Assembly (NCBI GenBank): GCA_903865745.1
Contig: CAIPKV010000031.1
Location: 1-64,000, forward strand
Reading direction: 5' to 3'
Length of the DNA stretch: 64,000 bases
From: an uncultured Verrucomicrobia subdivision 3 bacterium
GTDB taxonomy: Bacteria; Verrucomicrobiota; Verrucomicrobiia; Limisphaerales; UBA11358
Shown: in pieces, positions 42,675 through 54,427 of the stretch
Position numbering within the stretch: position 1 is the first letter of the stretch
How the letters are laid out: each line of letters begins with the position of its first letter
Translations under genes and position numbers: made by a program
Notes under the pieces: generated by a model
What the model was told of the DNA's origin: nothing
The model's database searches: none
Seen by the model: only the letters and a program-made list of their open reading frames with translations

Positions 42675-42740
42675 TGGATTTTAGAAAAGCAGAAGCTATT
42701 TTTTGTTCCAACCTTCCTCCTTTCCTTATTTAATTTGTCC

Positions 42741-45390
<2,650 letters not shown>

Positions 45391-45489
45391 GGAGGCGAAG
45401 TTCACCAAATGTACATCGCACTGTCAAACCCAGCTTTGCTGAAAAGTTGTTCGATTTTGTTCCGGTTCATGTTTAGCTTTCCCATCGCA

Positions 45490-48099
45490 ATGTTCGCCGA
45501 AACTCAACTCACGCCCATGATGGCGCAGTATCGCCGTATCAAAGGCGAACTACCGAAGGATGCTCTTCTGCTTTTCCGGCTGGGTGATTTTTACGAGATG
45601 TTTTTTGAAGATGCACAAACTGGCGCGCAGTTGCTTAACCTCTCGCTTACCGCGCGCAATGGCGTTCCGATGTGTGGTCTGCCGCATCACGCCGCCAACG
45701 GCTACATCGCGCGTATTTTGAAAAGTGGACGTAAGGTTGCAATCTGTGATCAGACCGAAGACGCGAAGCCAGGCAAGCTTGTGAATCGTGAAGTAACACA
45801 AATTCTCTCACCCGGTACGCATTTTGACGAACGGATGCTCGTTGCGGAACGGAATAATTTTCTGGCTGCCGTTTATCCGTCGGGAAAAATTTTCGGCCTC
45901 GCGCTAGTCGATTTGACTACCGGAGATTTTTTGACGACGGAATTGGAAAACCATGCTGCTTTACTGGCCGAGTTGGAACGGTTGCGTCCGACAGAAATCA
46001 TTTTTCCCACTGAAGCAGTTTCACTACGCGATTTACTACGCGCCGGATTCCAGATTTTAAGTGGCTATGACGATTGGACTTTCGCGCCGGAAACCGCGTT
46101 CTTTATGGTTAAGGAGCAGTTCAAGGTTGCCTCCCTTGACGGTTTCGGGCTCAAAGATAGGCATGCCGCCATTGGCGCTGCGGGCGGGGCGTTACATTAC
46201 CTCACGCAGAATCTGCGCCGTGACGTAAAACACCTCACGCGCATTTCGTTTTACCAACGTAGTGATTTTCTAACGCTGGATTACACGACGCTGCGACATT
46301 TGGAAATCCTTGAACCTCAGCGCCATGACGCACCCCGCAATGCCTCACTTTACGGCGCACTCAACAAGACTGTCACACCGATGGGTGCGCGGCTTCTACG
46401 CAACTGGCTCTCGCAACCGCTTGCCAAAGTGGAACCGATCCGGCAGCGTCAGGACGCTGTGGAAACGTTCATCAACAATTCTTTTGGTCTCGACGCATTT
46501 CGCCAGCAGCTAGGGCAGGTGCGTGACCTCGAACGCACGTTGGGTCGTTTAAGTTCCGGCAGCGGCAATGCGCGCGACTTAGTCGCGCTACGTTTAGCGC
46601 TCGAACAAATTCCGCCACTGAAACAAATACTTCTAAACTTGGTAATTGAGATTAGGAAAGACGGTTTAAATGAAAACCAGAGCCTCCTCACTGCAGTTCC
46701 TACTAGTGAAGAATCAAATCACTTGCGACAAGTCAGCTTGATTGCCGAACTGGATTTGCAAATCTCTGAATCACCCGACCTCGTCGAAATAATTTCCCGC
46801 GCCATAGTGGACGAGCCACCACTGCCCATCAAAGAAGGCGGCATGATTCGTGACGGATTTGACTCGGCGCTGGATGAATTACGTAATGCGCAGCGCGATG
46901 GTAAGGATTGGATTGCCAAATTGCAGGCCGATGAAATTGCGTCGACCGGAATTTCCTCACTAAAAGTCCGGTTCAATTCGGTTTTTGGTTATTACATCGA
47001 AGTTACCAAGACGAATCTCGATAAGGTACCGGCGCATTATCATCGCAAGCAAACCGTTGCTAATGGCGAGCGTTTCATCACGCCGGAGTTGAAGGCGATG
47101 GAAGGCAAAATTCTTGGTGCAGAAGAGCGTAGTGTTAAATTGGAATACGAAATCTTCCAGCGCGTGCGCGAAGAAGTACTTGGTCGGCTGCCCAAAATCC
47201 AGCAGACCGCAGCCGCCTTGGCCCAATTGGATGTACTGTCGTCATTCGCCGAAACTGCCAGGCTGCATAATTATAGCCGCCCGCATGTCGCTGGTGAAGG
47301 TGTGCTGCAAATCCGTGACGGCCGGCATCCGGTATTAGAACAGCAACTCGTCGAGGAGCGATTTGTACCGAACGATACGGGGTTCAATACCGAACTCCAA
47401 ATTGCGCTCATTACCGGGCCGAACATGGCGGGTAAATCTACTTACATCCGCCAGGTGGCGCTACTAGCGTTACTCGCGCACACCGGCAGTTTTGTGCCGG
47501 CGACGAAAGCGCGGATTGATCTTGTTGACCGTATTTTTACACGCATCGGGGCGAGCGATGATTTGTCACGCGGACAATCCACGTTCATGGTCGAGATGAC
47601 TGAAACCGCTAACATTTTGAACAATGCCACCCCGCACAGCCTCATCGTGCTGGACGAAATCGGCCGTGGCACGAGCACCTTTGACGGACTATCGCTAGCG
47701 TGGAGCATTGTAGAATTTCTGCATAATCAGGTTGGTGCGAAAACGCTGTTCGCCACGCATTATCACGAATTGACCGAACTCGCCGCGCGTCTGCCGCGCA
47801 TCAAGAATTTCAACGTCGCCGTGCGCGAGTGGCACGACCAGATTGTATTCCTTCGCAAAATCGTCGAGGGTGGCACGGACAAGAGCTACGGCATCCAGGT
47901 CGCACGGCTGGCAGGTGTGCCCAAGGAAGTTTTAGAACGCGCTAAACAAATCCTCGGTAATCTGGAAGAATCCGAACTCACGCCGGAAGGCAACGTGCGT
48001 CAACCGCGCCGCCAGCAAGACCGGGAGAAACTAAAATCCCTTGCGCCACCGCCGCAGATGGATTTGTTTAGCCAGGATAGGTCCCCGATTTCTACCTGA
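45490..48099 (+). CDS. mutS: DNA mismatch repair protein MutS
   Basis: An 869-residue protein from ATG 45490 (MFAETQLTPMMAQYRRIKG); an in-frame stretch back to 45376 overlaps amtB and looks non-genic. Mismatch-binding FRLGDFYEMFFEDA has the Phe-x-Glu motif. The ATPase domain has ITGPNMAGKSTYIRQ (Walker A), LIVLDEIGRGTSTFDG (Walker B) and LFATHYHEL. It recognises mismatches and signals MutL. Length and motif order are normal for MutS1. Confidence 0.97.
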   Translation: MFAETQLTPMMAQYRRIKGELPKDALLLFRLGDFYEMFFEDAQTGAQLLNLSLTARNGVPMCGLPHHAANGYIARILKSGRKVAICDQTEDAKPGKLVNREVTQILSPGTHFDERMLVAERNNFLAAVYPSGKIFGLALVDLTTGDFLTTELENHAALLAELERLRPTEIIFPTEAVSLRDLLRAGFQILSGYDDWTFAPETAFFMVKEQFKVASLDGFGLKDRHAAIGAAGGALHYLTQNLRRDVKHLTRISFYQRSDFLTLDYTTLRHLEILEPQRHDAPRNASLYGALNKTVTPMGARLLRNWLSQPLAKVEPIRQRQDAVETFINNSFGLDAFRQQLGQVRDLERTLGRLSSGSGNARDLVALRLALEQIPPLKQILLNLVIEIRKDGLNENQSLLTAVPTSEESNHLRQVSLIAELDLQISESPDLVEIISRAIVDEPPLPIKEGGMIRDGFDSALDELRNAQRDGKDWIAKLQADEIASTGISSLKVRFNSVFGYYIEVTKTNLDKVPAHYHRKQTVANGERFITPELKAMEGKILGAEERSVKLEYEIFQRVREEVLGRLPKIQQTAAALAQLDVLSSFAETARLHNYSRPHVAGEGVLQIRDGRHPVLEQQLVEERFVPNDTGFNTELQIALITGPNMAGKSTYIRQVALLALLAHTGSFVPATKARIDLVDRIFTRIGASDDLSRGQSTFMVEMTETANILNNATPHSLIVLDEIGRGTSTFDGLSLAWSIVEFLHNQVGAKTLFATHYHELTELAARLPRIKNFNVAVREWHDQIVFLRKIVEGGTDKSYGIQVARLAGVPKEVLERAKQILGNLEESELTPEGNVRQPRRQQDREKLKSLAPPPQMDLFSQDRSPIST

Positions 48100-48205
48100 T
48101 CAGGCCAACGTTTGAGGCCAGAAGCTTCGAGCTTTTCTAAACCTTGCCGCAAAAAGGTTGTTTCCGCCGAGTGAATTTGTTGCGACAGTCAGGGCAGGTT
48201 TTACT

Positions 48206-48943
48206 GTGAATATTTCATCCGCCAATTTTGTATGTAGCGCGCCGGATCTGGCCTCGTGTCCGGATGAGTCCTTGCCGGAGTTCGCCTTCATCGGCCGCTC
48301 GAACGTCGGCAAGTCATCACTATTGAATACGCTGGCGGGTGTGGAAAGGCTGGCGCGCGTCTCGCCAACGCCGGGGTTCACAAAGCTCATTAATTTTTAT
48401 GCCATGGGCAAAACCTGGCGGCTCGTGGACCTGCCCGGCTACGGTTATGCAGAGGGTTCCCGCAAACACGTTTCTCAATTCAACCGGGCGGCGGCAAATT
48501 ACATCAAGCGCCGGCCGAATCTTTGCTGCGTTTTTCTGCTGATAGATTCTGGTCTTGAACCACAGCCGATTGATTTGGAATTTGTGCAATGGCTTGCCAG
48601 TCATGCGTTGCCCTTTGTAATTGTATTCACGAAGACGGACCGCGGTACGCCGGAACAAATTCAGTCAAACATCGCAGCGTTCAAGGCGGGCATCGCCGTC
48701 TGGTTCGAGCAGTTGCCGGAGATTTATCAGTGCTCCTCTGAAACCGGGCATGGCCGGACCGAACTACTCGCCGTTATCAGCAAAATTGTGGATGCCGGCC
48801 CAGCGTTGTCCGAACCCGCGCCACCGACAGTGCCGTTTCCCCCGGAAATCGAACCGCCATTCCGAATGCAGATACGCGCCGGCAATGTGCGCGAAAAAGA
48901 TCCGCTCGCCAAAAAAAAACTCAAGGGCGCCCGGCCTTGGTAA
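48206..48943 (+). CDS. engB: Ribosome biogenesis GTPase EngB (YsxC/YihA)
   Basis: A 245-residue GTPase. The GTG at 48206 is chosen since the family begins just before the NISSANFV segment; a TTG at 48158 would add 16 residues. Motifs are G1 GRSNVGKSSLLN, G2 TPGFT, G3 VDLPGYGYA, G4 FTKTDRGT and G5 near CSSETGHG. It works in large ribosomal subunit assembly. The C-terminal tail (PPTVPFPPEIEPPF, then basic residues) is longer than in E. coli. Confidence 0.93.
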   Translation: MNISSANFVCSAPDLASCPDESLPEFAFIGRSNVGKSSLLNTLAGVERLARVSPTPGFTKLINFYAMGKTWRLVDLPGYGYAEGSRKHVSQFNRAAANYIKRRPNLCCVFLLIDSGLEPQPIDLEFVQWLASHALPFVIVFTKTDRGTPEQIQSNIAAFKAGIAVWFEQLPEIYQCSSETGHGRTELLAVISKIVDAGPALSEPAPPTVPFPPEIEPPFRMQIRAGNVREKDPLAKKKLKGARPW

Positions 48944-48997
48944 GTTTGGCGCTGCGTCACTTGCGAATTTCCAGTTTAGTCATATTTTGTTCGCGCT

Positions 48998-50083
48998 ATG
49001 GAAAATAATTTAACTTCGACTCCGCACCTGTTTTCACCGCTGACCATTCGTTCGGTGACGCTGCGCAATCGCATCGGCGTTTCGCCCATGTGCCAATATT
49101 CAGCCACGGACGGCGTCGCGAACGATTGGCATTATGTCCATCTTGGCTCGCGCGCCGTCGGCGGCGCGGGACTTGTCATCGTTGAGGCTACAGGCGTCGC
49201 GCCGGAAGGCCGCATCACCCCGGGCTGTCTTGGTTTGTGGGGTGAGCAGCACATCGAGCCGCTCGCGCGCATCGCAAAGTTCGTGAAGGCGCATGGCGCG
49301 GTGGCCGGAATTCAGATTGCGCACGCTGGTCGCAAGGCGTCTGCCGATCTGCCTTGGAATGGCGGCGCGCATTTATCCGCCGCGCAAGGCGGTTGGGAAA
49401 CCATTGCGCCCAGCGCCATCGCCTTTGGTGGTGAATTGACGAAAGTTCCGCGCGCGATGACGGAAGCTGAAATCGTCCGGGTGCAAAATGATTTTGTGGC
49501 GGCCGCTAAGCGCGCACTAACGGCTGGCTTTGAATGGCTGGAGTTGCACGCGGCGCACGGTTATTTGTTCAACGAATTTCTTTCGCCACTCACGAACCAG
49601 CGCACGGATAAATATGGTGGCAGTTTTGAAAATCGAACCCGCCTGCTGCTCGACACCACGCGCGCTGTCCGGAAAGTCTGGCCGGATCATCTGCCGCTCG
49701 CCGTGCGCATTTCGGCAACCGACTGGAGGGAAGACGGTTGGCAGATCGAAGATAGTATCGCGCTGGCAAAATTACTTAAAGCCGAGGGCGTTGATTTGAT
49801 GGACTGCAGTTCCGGTGGCGTGGTGCCGGATGCAAAAATCACGGTAAAGCCCGGCTATCAAGTTCCCTTCGCCGAAAAAGTCCGGCACGGCGCGGGCATC
49901 GCCACTGCGACCGTGGGTTTCATCACCGAACCGAAACTGGCGGATGACATCGTGCGCAACGGTCAAGCTGACGTGGTGCTGCTTGCCCGGCAGATGCTCG
50001 TGGATCCCTATTGGCCAGCGCACGCCGCCAAGGCGCTGGGTCATAAGCTAACGCCGCCGAACCAATACGCGCGCGCCTGGTAA
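48998..50083 (+). CDS. Old Yellow Enzyme family NADH:flavin oxidoreductase (YqjM/NamA-like)
   Basis: A 361-residue FMN enzyme. SPMCQYSATDG holds the Cys typical of the YqjM group, IQIAHAGRK carries the substrate-binding His residues, and LHAAHGYLFNEFLSP and NRTRLLLD follow. VLLARQMLVDPYW is at the C-terminus. The family reduces activated alkenes using NAD(P)H. Physiological substrate unknown. Confidence 0.93.
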   Translation: MENNLTSTPHLFSPLTIRSVTLRNRIGVSPMCQYSATDGVANDWHYVHLGSRAVGGAGLVIVEATGVAPEGRITPGCLGLWGEQHIEPLARIAKFVKAHGAVAGIQIAHAGRKASADLPWNGGAHLSAAQGGWETIAPSAIAFGGELTKVPRAMTEAEIVRVQNDFVAAAKRALTAGFEWLELHAAHGYLFNEFLSPLTNQRTDKYGGSFENRTRLLLDTTRAVRKVWPDHLPLAVRISATDWREDGWQIEDSIALAKLLKAEGVDLMDCSSGGVVPDAKITVKPGYQVPFAEKVRHGAGIATATVGFITEPKLADDIVRNGQADVVLLARQMLVDPYWPAHAAKALGHKLTPPNQYARAW

Positions 50084-50128
50084 GCCGCCGCGCTTGAACA
50101 TTCCTGTCGAGAGGATTACTTTTTCTTT

Positions 50129-50356
50129 ATGCCAATTTACGAATTTCATTGTGCCCAGTGCGAAAAAGATTCCGAAATCCTAATCCGCTCCGCTGAATGG
50201 CAGGGGACAAAATGTCCGCATTGCGGTTCCGCGAAGCTGGCCAAGAAATTTTCCACCTTCGCTTCTGCCGGAGCCGGCAATGACACTAATGCGAGCAGAA
50301 AAGCCAGCGGTGGTAGTGGTGGCTGTTGTGGAGGGCATTGTCACGGCGGCCATTGA
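50129..50356 (+). CDS. FmdB-family zinc-ribbon protein
   Basis: A 75-residue protein. CAQCEKDSEILIRSAEW and CPHCGSAKLAKKFS form the zinc ribbon; the C-terminus is Gly/Cys/His-rich (GGSGGCCGGHCHGG). The family is a presumed regulator; FmdB itself regulates an amidase/formamidase operon. It is 45 bases after the OYE-family gene. Confidence 0.85.
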   Translation: MPIYEFHCAQCEKDSEILIRSAEWQGTKCPHCGSAKLAKKFSTFASAGAGNDTNASRKASGGSGGCCGGHCHGGH

Positions 50357-50374
50357 GGCGAAATACTTCGCCGC

Positions 50375-51439
50375 ATGAATTTGAAGCATGATGCGCGCGC
50401 CATCGCCGGCCAGTTTCAACTGGCCGGCGAATTTCTGCAGGCCGAACCGTTTGGCAGCGGCCACATCAACGATACTTACCGCTTCACACTTGCAACCGGC
50501 AGCGCGCGCAGCCGTTTTATTTTGCAGCGCTTAAACACGGCGGTTTTCCAGAATCCCGCCGCCGTCATGGAAAACATCCGGCGCGTCACGGCCCATCTGG
50601 CCGGAAAAAAAGCCCGCGCCCTCACGCTGATTCCGGCACGTGATGGCAAATCGTTTCATTGCGACGCAGACGGATACTGGTGGCGCATCTTTCCGTTTAT
50701 CGAAAAGACGTGCGCAGTGGATGTCGTGGAATCGCCCGCCCAGGCGTTCGCGGCCGCCCAAGCGTTTGGCAATTTTCAAAAACTTCTCGAAGATCTGCCC
50801 GCACCCCGATTGCACGAGACGATTCCTGATTTTCATCATACGCCCAAACGCATGGCCGCTTTGGAAAAAACCATTGGCGCCGATGCGCAAAACCGCGCCG
50901 CTTCCGCCAAGGCGGAAATCGAATTCGCCCTGAAAAATGCGGCGATATGCTCTGTCCTGCTCGATGCGAATCTGCCGGAGCGAGTCACGCACAACGACAC
51001 AAAGATGAATAATGTGCTGCTCGATACGGCGACCGGCGAAGGCGTTTGCGTGATTGATTTGGATACGGTGATGCCCGGGCTCGCGCTTTATGATTTCGGC
51101 GACATGGTACGTTCGATGACGAATCCGGCGGCGGAAGGCGAACGCGATCTGGCAAAAGTCGAGATGCAGTTTCCGTTGTTCGAGGCGTTGCTGCGCGGCT
51201 ATCTGGCGGGCACCGGAGATTTTCTGACACCGGCGAAAAAAAATCTGCTGCCGGTCTCCGGCCAGCTCATCACCTTCGAGCTGGGCCTCCGCTTCCTGAC
51301 CGATTTTCTGGCAGGCGATGCTTATTTCAAAGTTCGTCAATCCGGCGAAAACCTCGACCGCTGCCGTGCGCAGTTCAAATTGTTTGAATCCATCCGCCGG
51401 CAGGAACTGGCCATGCGCAAACTCGTGGCCGCGATTTAA
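50375..51439 (+). CDS. NahK-like kinase of the aminoglycoside phosphotransferase fold
   Basis: A 354-residue APH-fold protein. GSGHINDTYRF is the nucleotide-binding glycine loop, FILQRLNTAVFQNPAAVMENIRRVTAHL is typical of N-acetylhexosamine 1-kinase-like proteins, VTHNDTKMNNVLLD is the Brenner catalytic loop (HND) and VIDLDTVMPG the metal-binding motif. The likely substrate is a hexosamine or similar sugar; this is from family resemblance. Confidence 0.78.
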   Translation: MNLKHDARAIAGQFQLAGEFLQAEPFGSGHINDTYRFTLATGSARSRFILQRLNTAVFQNPAAVMENIRRVTAHLAGKKARALTLIPARDGKSFHCDADGYWWRIFPFIEKTCAVDVVESPAQAFAAAQAFGNFQKLLEDLPAPRLHETIPDFHHTPKRMAALEKTIGADAQNRAASAKAEIEFALKNAAICSVLLDANLPERVTHNDTKMNNVLLDTATGEGVCVIDLDTVMPGLALYDFGDMVRSMTNPAAEGERDLAKVEMQFPLFEALLRGYLAGTGDFLTPAKKNLLPVSGQLITFELGLRFLTDFLAGDAYFKVRQSGENLDRCRAQFKLFESIRRQELAMRKLVAAI

Positions 51440-51851
51440 AGCCGAATTTACGGCACGAACTTTTCTTCACCGATTTTCAGTGGAAAGGACTTCAAAACGC
51501 GATAAACCGGGTTTTAGGGGTAAAACTGTCCCAAGACAGGACACAAATGCGGTTTTGAGCGGGAATAAAATGAAATTCTTCCGGATAACGCTGTCTGACT
51601 TCCATGCGTCGGAGACATTCTTCAGGAAGTAGCCAACGTTTTTCCGTGAGTGAAGGTGGTTTTTCCGTGTGTCGAGGTGGGGATTCCGTGAGTGAAGCGG
51701 CGGCTTCCGTGCGGCGGCGAGGTATATCTGGAAGCCAACCGGCGAGTTCCGTGCGTCGGTCACCGACCTCCGTGCGCCAAAGAGTGGCTCCCGGAAGTCC
51801 GGGACGGTTTTCCGGAAGAAAATGGGCGTCAACCGTCAGCCGGCGGATTTG
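51440..51851. other. Intergenic stretch between convergent genes, mostly repeat array 2
   Basis: Bases 51440-51578 are AT-richer and hold no gene that I can support; 51579-51837 is the 21-bp phased array described separately. No terminator hairpin with a T-tract is evident for either neighbour. Confidence 0.7.
51579..51837. repeat. Degenerate 21-bp phased array 2
   Basis: Thirteen registers of a core resembling TTCCGKR start every 21 bases exactly: 51579, 51600, 51621, 51642, 51663, 51684, 51705, 51726, 51747, 51768, 51789, 51810 and 51831. Six cores are TTCCGTG/CTCCGTG or shifted versions of it, the others differ at one to three bases. The array lies between the convergent NahK-like and thiH genes. 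The core differs from that of array 1, but the period is the same. Confidence 0.85.
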
Positions 51852-53054
51852 TTACAGCGTCAGCGCCGCGTCCCAGTCTTTCCAGACCGGTTCGTAGCCT
51901 AGGGTGCGGATGCGCGCAGCCACTTCGCCAGGCGTGCGCTCGTCGGCGATATTGAACTGGCCGGTGGCGTTCGTCGCGCGGTTTTCCACGGGCGCCCATT
52001 CGCTCGCGCCGGACGCGAGTTCCTTGATAAGGCCGCGCTCGGTGTGATGGATTTTCTCGCGACCCGCACCGGTGTAGCCGCCCGGCTCGGTGCGCGCCCC
52101 GGCGCTCATCGTGGTGACGCCCAGCGGAATCAAGCCGTCGCGGAGCTTTGGATTTTCGCGTGTGGACAAAACAATTCCCACGTCAGGAAACATCAGGCGG
52201 AGGGCGCAAATGAGTTGCGCCAGCTCGCGGTCGCTGATGTGCGTGAGGGCTTGAAACTCGCCGGCGCAGGGCCGGATGCGCACGGTGGAAATGGTGAGGG
52301 CGGCCTTCCAGCAATTGCGCAACAGATAATCGGCATGCGCCGCCGCGCTCAGCGCTTCGTAGCGCCAGTCGGCCAAACCGTACAGCGGGCTGATGCCGAG
52401 CCGGCGGAAACCGGCGGCGTAGGCGCGCTCGGGTGTTTCGAGGCGCCAGTCGAAATTTCGTTTCGGCCCGGCGGTGTGCATCTCGGCATAGACCGCGCGG
52501 TCGTAAGTTTCTTGATACACCACGAGTCCGTCCGCGCCGGCGGCGACGAGCGGACGATATTCCGCCACTTCCATCGGACCGACTTCGAGCGATACGCTGG
52601 GCCAGTCGGCATGCAGGGCGGCAATGCAGTCGCGCAGATAGCCGTTGGAAACAAATTTGGGATGTTCGCCCGCCACGAGCAAAATATTGCGGAAGCCCTG
52701 CGCCTTGAGCGCCTGCGCTTCCTGCCGCATTTCATCGAGCGAGAGCGTGACGCGGAGAATCGGGTTGTCGCGCGAGAAGCCGCAGTAGGAACAATTGTTG
52801 ACGCATTCGTTGGAAAGATACAGCGGCGCAAATAGCCGGATGGTCTTGCCGAAGCGCTGCTGCGTCAGCAGATGCGCGCGCTGGCCCATGGCTTCCAGAT
52901 TTTCCGTGGCGGCCGGCGAAATCAGCGCGGCGAAGTCGGCGAGGGAAAATTTATTTCTGGCAACCGCCTCGCGCGCGGCGGCAGCGGTGGTGCCGAGCGA
53001 TTTTTTGACGAGGGCAGCCAGCGGCAATGAATTGAATTCAGCGACAAAACTCAC
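51852..53054 (-). CDS. thiH: 2-iminoacetate synthase ThiH
   Basis: A 400-residue radical-SAM enzyme. LSNECVNNCSYCGFSRDNP holds CxxxCxxC, and VAGEHPKF, VYQETYDRAVYAEMHTAGPK and SAGARTEPGGYTG are ThiH signatures. It cleaves tyrosine to dehydroglycine for the thiazole part of thiamine. No TPP riboswitch was recognised upstream. The gene is divergent from the aminotransferase. Confidence 0.94.
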   Translation of the reverse strand: MSFVAEFNSLPLAALVKKSLGTTAAAAREAVARNKFSLADFAALISPAATENLEAMGQRAHLLTQQRFGKTIRLFAPLYLSNECVNNCSYCGFSRDNPILRVTLSLDEMRQEAQALKAQGFRNILLVAGEHPKFVSNGYLRDCIAALHADWPSVSLEVGPMEVAEYRPLVAAGADGLVVYQETYDRAVYAEMHTAGPKRNFDWRLETPERAYAAGFRRLGISPLYGLADWRYEALSAAAHADYLLRNCWKAALTISTVRIRPCAGEFQALTHISDRELAQLICALRLMFPDVGIVLSTRENPKLRDGLIPLGVTTMSAGARTEPGGYTGAGREKIHHTERGLIKELASGASEWAPVENRATNATGQFNIADERTPGEVAARIRTLGYEPVWKDWDAALTL

Positions 53055-53135
53055 GGGAACAATCTAGCAGAGAAGCCATCGAAGTCGAGACGACGGCTTG
53101 ATTCGCTTTGCGCCGCTCTGCTACCGTCAGCCGCC

Positions 53136-54407
53136 TTGAAAACGAATGCCGCCTTGTCCGCGCTCGGTCGCCGTACCGCGCCGCCCGCCATTTCGTGGTT
53201 GATGAAAACCGCGCTGTCGCGGCCGAAGCTGATTTCGCTCGCCGCTGGTTTTACGGACAACGCCACGCTGCCCACGAAAATTTCGCGCCAGCTGCTAAAT
53301 GAAATTCTACTTTCGCCCAAAACCGGCCGGCCTGCATTGCAATACGGCATCAGTGCCGGCGAAAACACTTTGCGCGAACTTACCGCCACACATCTCCAAA
53401 AGCTCGACGGCGGCCATGACCGCGCGCATTCGCCGGAACGCGTGCTCATCACCGGCGGTTCGCAGCAGTTGCTCTACATGACGCTGGAGGCGCTGTGCGA
53501 CGAAGGCGATATCGTGCTCGTCGAGGATCCAACGTATTTTGTTTTTCTAAGCATTCTCCAAAGTCGAAATATAAAGGCGCGCGGCGTGAAGTTGGAGCCC
53601 GACGGCGTTGATCTGACGCACCTGGAAAAAATCCTGACGCAGTTGCAAAAGTCCGGCGAGCTGCGGCGCGTTAAGGCGCTTTACCTCGTCACGTATTTTC
53701 AAAATCCTACCGGCGCAACCACCAGCCTGACCAAGAAGCATGCGGTTCTGAAGCTACTGAAGAAATTCGAGCGCGCCGCTGGACACCCGCTGTATTTCAT
53801 CGAAGACGCGGCGTATCGTGAGCTGCGCTTTGATCACGGCGAGGATGTGCCGACTGCGTTGACGCTGCCCGGCGCGCGCGAACGTGTGATTTATGCTGGT
53901 ACTTACAGCAAGCCGTTCGCGACTGGTGTGCGCGTGGGCTTTGGGATTTTGCCGGAACCGGTTTACACCACCGTCTTGCGCATCAAGGGCAATCATGATT
54001 TCGGCACCGCGAATCTGCTGCAACATTTGCTCGCCCGAGCGCTGGCCACGAAGCTTTACGACCGACATGTTGCGATAATCCGGAAAAATTACGCCCGCAA
54101 AGCGCGGTTGATGCAGTTGGCGCTGGCTAAACATTTTCCGGCGAATGTGGAAATCTGGGAGGCTGGTGGCGGGCTGTATTTCTGGGCGCGACTGCCTAAG
54201 GAAATTTCCACCGGTATGAAATCGAAGGTGTTTCAAGCCGCGCTGAAGGCGGATGTGCTCTACGTTCCCGGTGAAATCTGCTACGCCGATGATTCGACGC
54301 GAGCCAAACCAGATTGCGAAATGCGCATCAGCTTTGGCAGTGCGAATGAAGAGAACATCCGCGAGGGAATTAAGCGGCTTGGTGTGGTGCTGAAGAAATT
54401 TGTTTGA
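53136..54407 (+). CDS. PLP-dependent aminotransferase, LysN/2-aminoadipate type
   Basis: A 423-residue class I/II fold enzyme from TTG 53136; an ATG at 53202 is the alternative start. ALQYGISAGENTLRELTATHLQK and SQQLLYMTLEAL match the alpha-aminoadipate aminotransferase group, YFQNPTGA supplies the PLP-binding Asn, and GTYSKPFATGVRVGF holds the Schiff-base Lys. No GntR domain is attached. Likely a branched or aromatic amino-acid or 2-aminoadipate aminotransferase. Confidence 0.88.
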   Translation: MKTNAALSALGRRTAPPAISWLMKTALSRPKLISLAAGFTDNATLPTKISRQLLNEILLSPKTGRPALQYGISAGENTLRELTATHLQKLDGGHDRAHSPERVLITGGSQQLLYMTLEALCDEGDIVLVEDPTYFVFLSILQSRNIKARGVKLEPDGVDLTHLEKILTQLQKSGELRRVKALYLVTYFQNPTGATTSLTKKHAVLKLLKKFERAAGHPLYFIEDAAYRELRFDHGEDVPTALTLPGARERVIYAGTYSKPFATGVRVGFGILPEPVYTTVLRIKGNHDFGTANLLQHLLARALATKLYDRHVAIIRKNYARKARLMQLALAKHFPANVEIWEAGGGLYFWARLPKEISTGMKSKVFQAALKADVLYVPGEICYADDSTRAKPDCEMRISFGSANEENIREGIKRLGVVLKKFV

Positions 54408-54427
54408 GAAGAAGGCGCGGCAGGTTT

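Noticed and set aside
53055-53135. TPP riboswitch upstream of thiH
   Set aside because: The conserved CUGAGA and ACCUGA thi-box segments are not present.
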